Source: Streptomyces sp. NBC_01446
GTDB taxonomy: Bacteria > Actinomycetota > Actinomycetes > Streptomycetales > Streptomycetaceae
Assembly (NCBI RefSeq): GCF_026340095.1
Contig: NZ_JAPEPO010000002.1
Coordinates: 930,001-994,000 of the forward strand
Direction of reading: 5' to 3'
Length of the DNA: 64,000 bases
Shown here one piece after another: positions 1 through 8,682 of this stretch. The translations under genes and the position numbers were made by a program. Position 1 is the first letter of the stretch, and each line of letters starts with the position of its first letter. Below the pieces are notes generated by a model. The model saw nothing but the letters and a program-made list of their open reading frames with translations, was not told the DNA's origin and ran no database searches.

Positions 1-2
1 CT

Positions 3-866
3 CCCCACGTCACCTCGGCCGCACCGGTGCCGACCCAGTCCACGTACCAGTCCCGTGTCGCCGAATACTGGAACGCCGAGGAAAACCCGGTCAACCTCGA
101 ACTCGGCAAGATCGACGACCTGTACCACCACCACTACGGGATCGGCCCCGCGGACAACTCGGTGCTCGACGAGCCCGACCCCGCGCGGCGCAACGACCGG
201 CTCACCGCCGAACTGCACCGGCTCGAACACGCCCAGGCGAACTTCCTCGCCGACCGCCTCGGGCCACTCGCCCCCACAGACCGGGTCTTCGACGCCGGCT
301 GCGGACGCGGCGGCGGCAGTGTGGTGGCGCATCTGCGGTACGGCTGCCAGGTCGACGGCGTCACCATCTCGGCCAAGCAGGCGGACTTCGCCAACGCCCA
401 GGCCGCCGAACGCGGCATCGACGGCCAGGTCCGCTACCACCACCGCAACATGCTCGACACCGGTCTGCCGACCGGCGCGTTCGCCGCGTCGTGGAACAAC
501 GAGTCGACCATGTACGTCGAGCTGGAGCTGCTCTTCGCCGAACACGCCCGGCTGCTGCGCCGCGGCGGCCGCTACGTGGTCATCACCGGCTGCTACAACG
601 ACAGTTACGGCCAGGCGTCGCGCGAGGTGTCCCTGATCAACGCCCACTACATCTGCGACATCCACCCACGGTCGGAGTACTTCCGCGCCATGGCGCGCAA
701 CCGCCTGGTCCCCGTGCACGTCGAGGACCTCACCGAGGCCGCGCTGCCCTACTGGGAACTGCGCAAGCAGGCCGACCATCTGGTCACCGGCATCGAGGAC
801 ACGTTCCTCACCGCGTACAAGAACGGCAGTTTCCAGTACCTGATGATCGCTGCCGACCGCGTCTGA
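3..866 (+). CDS. Geranyl diphosphate 2-C-methyltransferase (2-methylisoborneol pathway), 5' end outside window
   Basis: SAM-dependent methyltransferase predicted to methylate geranyl diphosphate at C2, the first step to the earthy odorant 2-methylisoborneol. The reading frame is open to the left edge. A GTG at 27 could start it, but the residues before it (TSAAPVPTQSTYQS) resemble the N-terminus of known homologues, so the true start probably lies upstream. The SAM-binding motif DAGCGRGGG is near residue 90, followed by GVTISAKQADFAN. NPVNLELG and LYHHHYG near the N-terminus and the end GSFQYLMIAADRV are family signatures. In Streptomyces the partner 2-methylisoborneol synthase normally precedes this gene, so it should lie just left of the window. 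Family call is firm; activity is inferred. Confidence 0.93.
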   Translation, partial: PHVTSAAPVPTQSTYQSRVAEYWNAEENPVNLELGKIDDLYHHHYGIGPADNSVLDEPDPARRNDRLTAELHRLEHAQANFLADRLGPLAPTDRVFDAGCGRGGGSVVAHLRYGCQVDGVTISAKQADFANAQAAERGIDGQVRYHHRNMLDTGLPTGAFAASWNNESTMYVELELLFAEHARLLRRGGRYVVITGCYNDSYGQASREVSLINAHYICDIHPRSEYFRAMARNRLVPVHVEDLTEAALPYWELRKQADHLVTGIEDTFLTAYKNGSFQYLMIAADRV

Positions 867-990
867 ATCCGGCCCCGCCCTGAGCCCTGATCCGGTGCCG
901 TCAGCGTGAATTGACCTTCGTGGGGTAGGAAGGCAAGGCCCGCACAGCGGGCGCACGGATTACGCGGAACAGGGAAAGGGCGGTCGGATC

Positions 991-1368
991 ATGGCGCTGG
1001 AGCAGGCGGCCCAAGGAGTGGTTCAGGCGGTCGTCATCCACAACGGACGCCTGCTCCTGGTGGAACAGCCGAACGGCAGGGCACTGCCGTCCGGCGTTCC
1101 CGAGCCCGCCGAGTCGGCGGAGGCTACCGCCGCACGACTCGTGTACGAGCTCACCGGCTACCTCGTCGACGGTTCATCGACGCTCGAACCGGAGGCGGCG
1201 CAAGCAGACTCGGGGCCGGCTGTTCTGTGCCGGCTGCTGACCGAGGACCCCTCGGACGGAGCGCGGCTCGCGCCGGAGCAGATCCGCTGGGTTCCGGTCG
1301 CGGAGGCGGTCGACATCACGCCGCGCGGAGTCGTCCGCAACTACTTGGAGGGCCACACGCCCGTGTGA
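991..1368 (+). CDS. Nudix-fold protein with degenerate Nudix box
   Basis: A 125-residue Nudix-like protein. Residues 12-25 form the usual first strands (QAVVIHNGRLLLVEQ). The Nudix box falls at 35-57, but the REUXEE core reads R49-L-V-Y-E53-L, so two of the glutamates that normally bind metal are leucines. A purine-rich GGGAAAGGG about 10 bases before the ATG serves as ribosome site. Because of the missing ligands it may be a weak hydrolase or a ligand-binding relative rather than an active diphosphohydrolase. It stands alone between two unrelated genes. Fold assignment is good, substrate unknown. Confidence 0.75.
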   Translation: MALEQAAQGVVQAVVIHNGRLLLVEQPNGRALPSGVPEPAESAEATAARLVYELTGYLVDGSSTLEPEAAQADSGPAVLCRLLTEDPSDGARLAPEQIRWVPVAEAVDITPRGVVRNYLEGHTPV

Positions 1369-1396
1369 ACCCTCCACGCGTATGGGCCGGACCTCG

Positions 1397-1576
1397 TCAC
1401 GGGGCCCAGCGGCCGTTGGCCTTGCGGTGATCGTGGGGCTGCTGGGACTTACCGGGCACCTGGTCCTTCGCCTGCTTGACGGCTGCCTGCGGGATCTGCG
1501 AGTGGAAGTACAGCAGCTTTCCCTGCCCTCGGGCGCCTATGCCGTGGTGCCCTTTCGCCGGTGAGTTCTTGCTCAT
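1397..1576 (-). CDS. Small basic conserved-type hypothetical protein (59 aa)
   Basis: A short basic protein beginning MSKNSPAKGHHGIG, rich in Lys, Gln and His. A longer open frame extends upstream, but the ATG at 1576 is preferred because GAGG lies about 9 bases upstream on the minus strand and the residues before it are low-complexity Arg-rich. No signal peptide, membrane segment or recognised domain is visible. Tail-to-tail with the Nudix-like gene. The competing plus-strand frame here (1382-1564) has no better start and is treated as a shadow. Function unknown. Confidence 0.5.
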   Translation of the reverse strand: MSKNSPAKGHHGIGARGQGKLLYFHSQIPQAAVKQAKDQVPGKSQQPHDHRKANGRWAP

Positions 1577-1775
1577 GACTCGGCACCTCGCCATCTCACG
1601 TCGGCTTCGCGGGTCCGGATGTCCCCGGTCGCGCATTCCGTAGATTTCACGGTACGCCGCTCCTGACGATGACGACGGGTCGAGCTGAACCCATCCCGCA
1701 GGACTCGGGACGCGTTACCCGTCGGTCGGCCGTATCCGCCCTGCGTGTCCCGGTGATCAATGCGACGCTGACATC

Positions 1776-2957
1776 GTGCATACCTCCGATCTGACTCCCG
1801 AAATCCGTGCCGCCCTGAGCAAGGAGCGGCCGTATCCCGCGATCACGTTGGTCACGCCCACCGATCCGGATTTCCCCTTCAGCGACAAGGACCGAATCCT
1901 CATCCGCGACCTGGTCACCGAGGCCAAGCGGCGGCTGGTGGACGACCCGGACGTGGAGCGGGAGACGAGGTTGGAGCTGCGGGATCAACTGCTGGATCCC
2001 GCGGAGATCGAGCGCGCGACCGATCCTTTCCATCCGGACGACGCCATGGTCGTTTATGTGGCCGTGAACGAGCCGGTTCAGGTATGGCGGATGACATCGC
2101 TCGCACCGGTGGAACCCCGCGTGGAATTCGGCACCGCATTCCTGACGCGGTACCTGGTGGCTGCCGAGCAGCGTTCCCGCCCGTACCTGGTTCTTGTCCT
2201 CGACCAGGAGATGTGCCGTCTGTACCACGGGTCTGTACGACGGCTGCAGGAAGTGGAGAAGAACGGGTGGCCGGACAAGCCGCAGATCCCGTCGCCCGAG
2301 GATGCGATTCCCGGGTCCATCCCCCACGCCACGCCGTACGAGGGGCATGAGGAGCGGGTCGAGCAGTTCCTGCGGACCGTGGACAAACGGCTGGGGCAGT
2401 CCTTCGAGGAGCACGACGGACTGCCGCTGTTCGTCATCGGCGGCGACAAGATCCTCTCGACGTTCAAGAGCATCACCCGCTACGGGAATCTGATTGCCGG
2501 GACATTGCCGCTCACGGGCATGGACAAGGAATCGGCCCAGGATCTGGAGAAGCGGCTTCAGCCGGTCCTCGCAGACTTCTACGCGCAGCAGGTCGCCGAA
2601 GCCGTCTCCGAGCTGAGCGAAGCGCGTGGACAGGGCAAGTACGTCGGCGGCGCGCCGGAGGTGTGGACCTCGGTCGCCGACAAGCGCGTGCGCCGCCTCG
2701 TGCTGGAAGAGGGGCTGGCGCTGGCGGGCCGCATCACCGAGGCCGACCGCGTACTGGAGCTCGTGGACGTACCGAAGCCGGTGACGTTGCCGGACCCGAA
2801 GAAGGACATGGAACCGTCGGCGCACGCACTTGGTGTGGCCACCGACATCGTCGAGCGACTCGTGGACAACGCGATCGCGGCCGACGCCCAGGTTCTGTTC
2901 GTGCCCGACGGGACGCTCCAGGAGGCCGGCGGCGTGGCGGCGCTGCTGCGGTACTGA
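1776..2957 (+). CDS. baeRF family protein (bacterial/archaeal eRF1-like), often annotated chemotaxis protein
   Basis: A 393-residue protein starting with GTG at 1776. It matches the baeRF group of actinobacterial proteins, whose middle and C-terminal parts resemble release factor eRF1 domains. Visible family features are the N-terminal AITLVTPTDPDFPF, a middle strand PLFVIGGDKILSTFK, and a C-terminal segment of alternating strands and helices (VERLVDNAIAADAQVLFVPDG) near residue 365. These are thought to act at ribosomes in stress or rescue, but no catalytic role is established. No clear ribosome site precedes the GTG, so it may be leaderless. It is followed by a strong bidirectional terminator. 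Confidence 0.75.
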   Translation: MHTSDLTPEIRAALSKERPYPAITLVTPTDPDFPFSDKDRILIRDLVTEAKRRLVDDPDVERETRLELRDQLLDPAEIERATDPFHPDDAMVVYVAVNEPVQVWRMTSLAPVEPRVEFGTAFLTRYLVAAEQRSRPYLVLVLDQEMCRLYHGSVRRLQEVEKNGWPDKPQIPSPEDAIPGSIPHATPYEGHEERVEQFLRTVDKRLGQSFEEHDGLPLFVIGGDKILSTFKSITRYGNLIAGTLPLTGMDKESAQDLEKRLQPVLADFYAQQVAEAVSELSEARGQGKYVGGAPEVWTSVADKRVRRLVLEEGLALAGRITEADRVLELVDVPKPVTLPDPKKDMEPSAHALGVATDIVERLVDNAIAADAQVLFVPDGTLQEAGGVAALLRY

Positions 2958-2973
2958 TCCCCACCGGCCAAAG

Positions 2974-3016
2974 CACGCGAGACGGGAGCCCTCGGTGAGG
3001 GCTCCCGTCTCGCGTG
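2974..3016. terminator. Strong bidirectional hairpin terminator
   Basis: A 20-bp perfect inverted repeat (2974-2993 with 2997-3016) closed by a 3-nt loop, lying between the converging baeRF gene and the small gene at 3033-3251. A short T-rich stretch (TCTGTCTT) follows on the plus strand. Confidence 0.85.
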
Positions 3017-3032
3017 TCTGTCTTCGAGCAAT

Positions 3033-3251
3033 CTAGAGATACGGGGAACCGGAAACATCAATCACGTGTGTATGGCGCTCGCCGCGTGTCATTTCCACCC
3101 TCGGACCCGGCGCGACGACGGCGGTACGGCCGTCCGCGAAGGTCACTTGGTAGAGATCCCGATTCGTACCGGAGATGATCTCATCGACCCTCACGGTCCG
3201 GTCACCCTTGACGCTGTGCAGGGTCAGATAGTCGCCCTTCTTGGCTTTCAT
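3033..3251 (-). CDS. Small conserved-type hypothetical protein (72 aa), SH3-like appearance
   Basis: A 72-residue protein beginning MKAKKGDYLTLHSV with a second strand-rich unit DLYQVTFADGRTAVVAPGP. The pattern of a KGD/VGD opening, short strands and a G-x-x-x-V-PG turn recalls the small SH3-like DUF1918 proteins of actinobacteria, but the match is not close enough to name it. Convergent with the baeRF gene and sharing its terminator; divergent from cydA about 200 bases away. Function unknown. Confidence 0.55.
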   Translation of the reverse strand: MKAKKGDYLTLHSVKGDRTVRVDEIISGTNRDLYQVTFADGRTAVVAPGPRVEMTRGERHTHVIDVSGSPYL

Positions 3252-3452
3252 GTGATCAGCCTCTAATGCTCACAGCTTCCGACGCCTCTGATGTGGGGCA
3301 TCGATTCCACTCAATCCCGGTGGCTGCCGATCCGCAAGCGGAGCGGAAATTGCTCACCTTCACCTGGCCCCAGCTCCACCGGCCTCGATGCCGCTTTGTG
3401 CTAAAGATAGTTTTTGCCCGAATGCGGGGAGATCCGGTCGAGAGAAGGTGCA

Positions 3453-4991
3453 GTGGTACTAGCAGTCGCTCAAGAGACCATGGCGCGATGGCAGTTCGGC
3501 ATCACCATCGTCTACCACTTCCTCTTCGTCCCGCTGACGATCAGTCTGGCCTCCGTCGTGGCGGGCTTCGAGACGGCCTGGGTGCGGACGGGCAAGGCAA
3601 AGTATTTCCACGCCACGAAGTTCTGGGGCAGGCTCTTTCTCATCAACATCGCGATGGGCGTCGTCACCGGCATCGTCCAGGAATTCCAGTTCGGCATGAA
3701 CTGGTCCGACTACTCGCGCTTCGTCGGCGACGTTTTCGGCGCACCTCTGGCGATGGAGTCGCTGATCGCCTTCTTCTTCGAGTCCACGTTCATCGGTCTG
3801 TGGATCTTCGGCTGGGACAGACTTCCCAAGAAGCTGCACTGCGCGTGCATCTGGCTGGTCGCCATCGGCACCTTGCTCTCCGCGTACTTCATTCTGGCGG
3901 CCAACTCCTTCATGCAGCACCCCGTCGGCTACCGGATCGACAAGGAGTCCGGACGGGCCCAACTCACCGACATCGGCCGGGTGTTGTTGCAGAACACCAC
4001 GCAGACCCAGATGTTCCACACCGTGACCGCGGCGTTCCTCACCGGCTCCGCGCTGGTGATCGGCATCTCCTCATACCACCTGCTGCGCGCCAAGCGCGGC
4101 AGGGAGACCAACCGCCGGAACATCGCGCCGATGCGTACCTCACTGCGGGTCGGCCTGATCATCGCGGTCGTCGCGGGCCTCGGCACCGCAATCAGCGGTG
4201 ACCGGCTGGGCAAGGTCATGTTCGATCAGCAGCCGATGAAGATGGCCGCCGCCGAGGCGCTCTGGGACACGCAGGCTCCCGCCCCCTTCTCGATCTTCGC
4301 GATCGGCGACGTCTCCGAGGGCCACAACAGGGTCGCGCTGGAGATCCCGGGCCTCCTGTCCTTCCTCGCCAAGGACAACTTCCACTCCCCCGTCCCCGGC
4401 ATCAACGACAGGGCCCGTCAGGAGGCGGCCGAATTCGGCGGTGAACCGGAGAACTACATCCCGAACATCTTCATCACGTACTGGGGCTTCCGCCTCATGA
4501 TCTTCTTCGGGATGACCAGCTTCGTGGTCGGCCTGATCGGGCTGTGGACCACCCGGCGCAAGTTCTGGCTGACCCAGGCGCGCAAGACCGACGACGACGA
4601 GCCACCCATGCTGATGCTCACGAACAAGGTCGAGATGAACGCCTTCTTCACCAAGTGGAGCTGGCGGGTCGGCATCCTCACCATGGCCTTCCCGCTGGTG
4701 GCCAACAGCTTCGGCTGGATCTTCACCGAGATGGGCCGCCAGCCCTGGGTGGTCTACCAACTGATGCGCACCTCCGAAGCCGACTCCCCCAACGTGAACA
4801 CCGGCACGGTGATCGGCTCGATGACCGCGTTCACCGCGCTCTACGCGGTTCTCGCGGCGATCTGGGTGAAACTCATGGCCAAGTACGCCATGGCCGGCCC
4901 GGACTCAGGCGAGCAGCCGCCGACCAAGGACCCGACCTTGCGCGGGCCCTCCGCAGGGGACGCCGACCAGCCCCTTGCCCACGCGTACTGA
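3453..4991 (+). CDS. cydA: Cytochrome bd ubiquinol/menaquinol oxidase subunit I
   Basis: Membrane subunit carrying the hemes of the high-affinity terminal oxidase that oxidises quinol and reduces O2. The start is set at GTG 3453, just after AGAGAAGG, giving 512 residues; a TTG 39 bases upstream is open but poor. QFGITIVYHFLFVPL near residue 20 holds the first heme ligand histidine, the Q-loop region is short, and GRQPW near residue 425 is the invariant subunit I motif. About nine membrane segments are visible. The polar C-terminal tail is typical of Streptomyces. Followed after 12 bases by cydB. No clear Rex operator was seen upstream. Confidence 0.95.
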   Translation: MVLAVAQETMARWQFGITIVYHFLFVPLTISLASVVAGFETAWVRTGKAKYFHATKFWGRLFLINIAMGVVTGIVQEFQFGMNWSDYSRFVGDVFGAPLAMESLIAFFFESTFIGLWIFGWDRLPKKLHCACIWLVAIGTLLSAYFILAANSFMQHPVGYRIDKESGRAQLTDIGRVLLQNTTQTQMFHTVTAAFLTGSALVIGISSYHLLRAKRGRETNRRNIAPMRTSLRVGLIIAVVAGLGTAISGDRLGKVMFDQQPMKMAAAEALWDTQAPAPFSIFAIGDVSEGHNRVALEIPGLLSFLAKDNFHSPVPGINDRARQEAAEFGGEPENYIPNIFITYWGFRLMIFFGMTSFVVGLIGLWTTRRKFWLTQARKTDDDEPPMLMLTNKVEMNAFFTKWSWRVGILTMAFPLVANSFGWIFTEMGRQPWVVYQLMRTSEADSPNVNTGTVIGSMTAFTALYAVLAAIWVKLMAKYAMAGPDSGEQPPTKDPTLRGPSAGDADQPLAHAY

Positions 4992-5003
4992 GGACGAATC
5001 GTC

Positions 5004-6005
5004 ATGCACCTCCACGATCTCTGGTTCATCCTGATCGCCGTCCTGTGGATCGGCTACTTCTTCCTCGAGGGCTTCGACTTCGGCGTCGGTGTCCTCACCA
5101 AGCTGCTGGCCCGCAACGGCACCGAGCGCCGAGTCCTGATCAACACCATCGGCCCGGTGTGGGACGGCAACGAGGTCTGGCTCATCACGGCAGCTGGTGC
5201 CACCTTCGCGGCCTTCCCGGACTGGTACGCCACGATGTTCAGCGGCTTCTACATTCCACTGCTGATCATCCTGTTCTGCCTGATCGTCCGGGGCGTGGCC
5301 TTCGAGTACCGCGCCAAGCAGTCCGGTGCGCGCTGGCAGCGCAACTGGGAGGAGGCCACGTTCTGGACCTCCTTGCTGCCGCCCTTCCTCTGGGGCGTGA
5401 TCTTCGCGAACGTGGTCCGCGGCCTCGCGATCGACGCGGACAAGTCGTACGTGGGCGGCCTGGGGGATCTGTTCAACGGTTACGCGATCCTCGGCGGCTT
5501 CATGACGCTGGCGCTCTTCGTCTGCCACGGCGCGGTGTTCGCGGCGCTGAAGACGCTCGGCGAGATCCGTGACCGGGCCAGGACCCAGGCGACCCAACTG
5601 GGCGCCGTGGCGGGCCTGTTGCTGATCGCCTTCCTGCTCTGGACGCAGGCGGACTCGGGCAACGGCCGGAGCCTGGGTGTGATGGTCGTGGCGTTCGTGG
5701 CTCTGGTCGGGGCGCTCGTCATGACCCGGCTCGGCCGCGACGGCTGGGCGTTCACACTGTCGGGGCTGACCGTCGTGGCGGCGTTCGCGACCCTGTTCCT
5801 GGCCCTGTATCCGGACGTCATGCCGTCGACGCTCGACCCCGACTGGTCGCTGACGGTCTCCAACGCCGCTTCGTCGTCGTACACGCTGAAGGTGATGACG
5901 ATCGTCGCGGCGGTGTTCACGCCGATCGTGCTGATCTACCAGAGCTGGACGTACTGGGTCTTCCGCCGGCGGATCGGCGTCCAGCACATTCCGGCGGGCC
6001 ACTGA
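5004..6005 (+). CDS. cydB: Cytochrome bd oxidase subunit II
   Basis: Second membrane subunit of the bd oxidase, 333 residues with about eight hydrophobic segments. The N-terminal LHDLWFILIAVLWIGYFFL, then LEGFDFGVG and the GPVWDGNEVWL motif near residue 50 are diagnostic of CydB. It lies 12 bases after cydA and forms an operon with it. In Streptomyces the fused exporter gene cydCD usually follows; here only its first codons remain (6008-6169), so this operon ends as cydAB. Confidence 0.95.
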   Translation: MHLHDLWFILIAVLWIGYFFLEGFDFGVGVLTKLLARNGTERRVLINTIGPVWDGNEVWLITAAGATFAAFPDWYATMFSGFYIPLLIILFCLIVRGVAFEYRAKQSGARWQRNWEEATFWTSLLPPFLWGVIFANVVRGLAIDADKSYVGGLGDLFNGYAILGGFMTLALFVCHGAVFAALKTLGEIRDRARTQATQLGAVAGLLLIAFLLWTQADSGNGRSLGVMVVAFVALVGALVMTRLGRDGWAFTLSGLTVVAAFATLFLALYPDVMPSTLDPDWSLTVSNAASSSYTLKVMTIVAAVFTPIVLIYQSWTYWVFRRRIGVQHIPAGH

Positions 6006-6007
6006 CC

Positions 6008-6169
6008 ATGCGACCTGTCGATCCCCGGTTACCGGCGTATGCCCGCACCACCCGAGCCTTCCTCGCCGGCTCCGTGATCCTCGGCGGGGTGGGCGCGGCC
6101 CTCCTCGCGGCAGGCGGACGCCCTGGTTGCCGCGGGCGACGATGCCTCCGGGCCGGTGGCGCCCATTGA
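6008..6169 (+). pseudogene. cydD (CydCD exporter) 5' remnant
   Basis: Starting 2 bases after the cydB stop, an ATG opens a frame reading MRPVDPRLPAYARTTRAFL then an Ala/Gly-rich hydrophobic helix. This matches the N-terminus of Streptomyces CydCD, the heterodimer-type ABC exporter needed for bd oxidase assembly. After about 35 codons the similarity collapses: this frame turns Arg-rich and stops at 6167-6169, while the +1 frame reads DALVAAGDDASG and stops shortly after. The rest of the roughly 1,100-codon gene is absent and an unrelated oxidoreductase begins 77 bases later. A deletion remnant; cytochrome bd assembly would need a CydDC copy elsewhere. Confidence 0.7.
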
Positions 6170-6246
6170 TCAACCGGCATAGCCTGACTAAACGTACCAT
6201 TTGTCGGCCTTATGCCCGTAATCGCATGGTCGAAGGGTTGAGTGTC

Positions 6247-8559
6247 TTGAGCATCGACAGCGAGGCGCCGGAAGAGCTGGAACCCAGGGTGGGACCGATC
6301 GCCAAGGAGGATCCGGAGTATCACCCTTACCACCACCCGGCCGCCGGCTGGGGTGCCGCGAAGAGCGTGACCCAGTTCCTCGTGCGCGAGCGTGAGCTGG
6401 TGGACGGCCCACGCGCGATCATGAGGATGAACCACGAGAACACAGGCTTCGACTGTCCCGGTTGCGCGTGGCCGGACGACACCAAGGGCCTGAAGCTCGA
6501 CATCTGCGAGAACGGCATCAAGCACGTCACGTGGGAGATGACGCGCAAGCGCGTCGAGCCCGAGTTCTTCGCCGCCCACACGGTCACCGAGCTGTTCGAG
6601 TGGAGCGACTTCAAGCTCGAGGACCAGGGCCGGCTGACCGAGCCGATGGTCTACGACCCCGACACGGACCACTACGTCCCGATCAGCTGGAAGGACGCGT
6701 TCGAGCTCGTCGGCAGCACACTGCGTGGCCTCGAGAACCCGAACCAGGCCTCCTTCTACACGTCCGGCAGGCTCGGCAACGAGGCCACGTTCCTCTACCA
6801 GTTGATGGCCCGTGAGCTGGGCACGAACAACCTGCCCGACTGCTCGAACATGTGCCACGAGGCCAGCGGCCGCGCCATGGAGGCTTCGCTGGGAACCGGC
6901 AAGGGAACCGTCGACCTCAAGGACTGGGAGAGCGCCGACGCGCTGTTCATCATGGGCGTCAACGCCGCCTCCAACGCGCCCAGGATGCTCACCGCGCTCG
7001 CCGAGGCGTACCACCGCGGCGCGCAGATCGTGCACATCAACCCGCTCGTCGAAGCGGCCGCCACACGCACCATCGTCCCGCACGACTTCATGGACATGGC
7101 GCTGTTCAAGACGACGAAGACCAGCACCCTGAACCTCCAGGTGCGGATCGGCGGCGACCTGGCGCTCCTGCGCGGCATGGCCAAGGCGGTGCTGGAAGAG
7201 TCCAAGCTGGACCCCAAGGCCCTGGACCAGGAGTTCATCGACCGCCACACCACCGGCTTCGATGCCTACCGGGAGCTGTGCGAGAACACGTCCTGGGAGG
7301 AGCTGGAGAGGCAGTCCGGGGTCAGCCGCGACGACATCCTCAAAGCGGCGCGCGTGTACTGCGATGCCGACCGCAGCATTGTCAGCTGGTGCCTGGGTGT
7401 GACCCAGCACGAGCACGGCGTCGACACCGTCCGCGAGATCATCAACCTCCTTCTGCTGCGTGGCAATCTGGGACGTGAAGGGGCCGGCCCCTCCCCCGTA
7501 CGCGGCCACAGCAACGTCCAGGGGAACCGCACCTGCGGCATCGATCACCGACCTGACGACGCGTTCCTCGACCGCCTCGCCGAGTACTGCAAGATCGACC
7601 CGCCGCGTGAGCACGGCCTGGACACCGTCGGCACCATCCAGGCCATGCGCCGGGGTGACGTGAAGGTGTTCGTCGGCATGGGCGGCAACTTCGCGCTCGC
7701 CGCACCGGATTCGCCGGTCACGTTCGAGGCCCTGCGCAACTGCGACCTCACGGTCCAGGTGAGCACCAAGCTCAACCGCAGCCACCTCGTGCACGGCCGC
7801 CAGGCGCTGATCCTGCCGTGCCTCGGCCGCACCGAGAAGGACCACCAGCGCAAGGGCATCCAGAGCACGTCCGTCGAGGACTCGATGAGCATGGTGCACA
7901 TGTCCATCGGCATGAAGCGCCCCGCGTCGCCGCACCTGCTGTCCGAGCCCGCGATCGTCGCCGGCATGGCCCGCGCGGCCCTGCCCGCCAGCCCCACGCC
8001 GTGGGAGTGGTACATCGAGGACTACGACCGGATCCGCGACACCATGTCCCAGGTCCTCGACGGGTTCGAGGACTTCAACCGCCGCGTGCGCCTGCCCCTG
8101 GGCTTCCGCCTCAAGCAGCCCGCCCGCGAACTGGTCTTCCTCACCCCGTCCGGTGGCGCGGAGTTCTCCGACGCCGCCCTCCCCGACGTCGTACCGGCGC
8201 CCGGCACCCTGGCACTGGGCACCATGCGCTCGCACGACCAGTGGAACACCACCATCTACTCGGACAACGACCGCTACCGCGGCGTCAAGAACCTGCGTGA
8301 GCTCGTCTTCATGAACAAGGACGACATGCGCGAGCGCGGCATCTCCGAGTTCGACCCCGTCGACATCACCAGCACCGCCAGGGACGGCAGCCACCGCTAC
8401 CTCAACGGCTATCTCGCCATCCCGTACGACATCCCGCGCGGCTGCGCGGCCGGGTACATGCCCGAGATGAACGTGCTGTGCGCACTCGTCGACTACAGCA
8501 CGCAGAGCGACCAGCCGATCATGAAGCACGTCAAGGTGACCATCGAGGCGGCCACCTGA
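6247..8559 (+). CDS. FdhF/YdeP-family molybdopterin oxidoreductase
   Basis: A 770-residue member of the formate-dehydrogenase-like alpha subunits (YdeP type), which bind a bis-molybdopterin guanine dinucleotide cofactor. The frame is open further upstream, but TTG 6247 is chosen because GAAGGG lies 9 bases before it; ATG 6226 has no ribosome site. An N-terminal CPGC pair follows GFD near residue 80, SNMCHEASG near residue 210 is the likely metal-ligand region, and GNFALAAPDSP and KLNRSHLVHG mark the central domains; the C-terminal cofactor domain spans about 620-770. No twin-arginine signal, so cytoplasmic. Substrate is unknown for this family. Stands alone after the cyd remnant. Confidence 0.85.
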   Translation: MSIDSEAPEELEPRVGPIAKEDPEYHPYHHPAAGWGAAKSVTQFLVRERELVDGPRAIMRMNHENTGFDCPGCAWPDDTKGLKLDICENGIKHVTWEMTRKRVEPEFFAAHTVTELFEWSDFKLEDQGRLTEPMVYDPDTDHYVPISWKDAFELVGSTLRGLENPNQASFYTSGRLGNEATFLYQLMARELGTNNLPDCSNMCHEASGRAMEASLGTGKGTVDLKDWESADALFIMGVNAASNAPRMLTALAEAYHRGAQIVHINPLVEAAATRTIVPHDFMDMALFKTTKTSTLNLQVRIGGDLALLRGMAKAVLEESKLDPKALDQEFIDRHTTGFDAYRELCENTSWEELERQSGVSRDDILKAARVYCDADRSIVSWCLGVTQHEHGVDTVREIINLLLLRGNLGREGAGPSPVRGHSNVQGNRTCGIDHRPDDAFLDRLAEYCKIDPPREHGLDTVGTIQAMRRGDVKVFVGMGGNFALAAPDSPVTFEALRNCDLTVQVSTKLNRSHLVHGRQALILPCLGRTEKDHQRKGIQSTSVEDSMSMVHMSIGMKRPASPHLLSEPAIVAGMARAALPASPTPWEWYIEDYDRIRDTMSQVLDGFEDFNRRVRLPLGFRLKQPARELVFLTPSGGAEFSDAALPDVVPAPGTLALGTMRSHDQWNTTIYSDNDRYRGVKNLRELVFMNKDDMRERGISEFDPVDITSTARDGSHRYLNGYLAIPYDIPRGCAAGYMPEMNVLCALVDYSTQSDQPIMKHVKVTIEAAT

Positions 8560-8573
8560 GCGGGACGTACATA

Positions 8574-8615
8574 GGCGGGGCCTCGGCCGGGCTGACGACC
8601 GGCCGGGGCTCCGCC
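8574..8615. terminator. Hairpin terminator after YdeP-type gene
   Basis: A 17-bp stem (8574-8590 with 8599-8615) containing two G-U pairs, with an 8-nt loop, between the converging oxidoreductase genes. Confidence 0.75.
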
Positions 8616-8682
8616 GCGTTCGGCAGCAGCGGACAGGACCGGCGGGAGCAGAGTCCGTCGGCCCTCACCTCGTGACGCTGCG

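Noticed and set aside
3033..3251. Naming the 72-residue protein DUF1918
   Set aside because: The opening and strand pattern are similar but the DUF1918 core residues do not line up well.
3340..3452. Possible Rex operator before cydA
   Set aside because: TTTGTGCTAAAGATAG has one half resembling TTGTG but no matching inverted half, so no operator was called.
5917..8529. 870-codon minus-strand open frame opposite the YdeP-type gene
   Set aside because: Shadow frame with Val/Ala/Arg/His-rich text and no domains; the plus frame is a recognised oxidoreductase.
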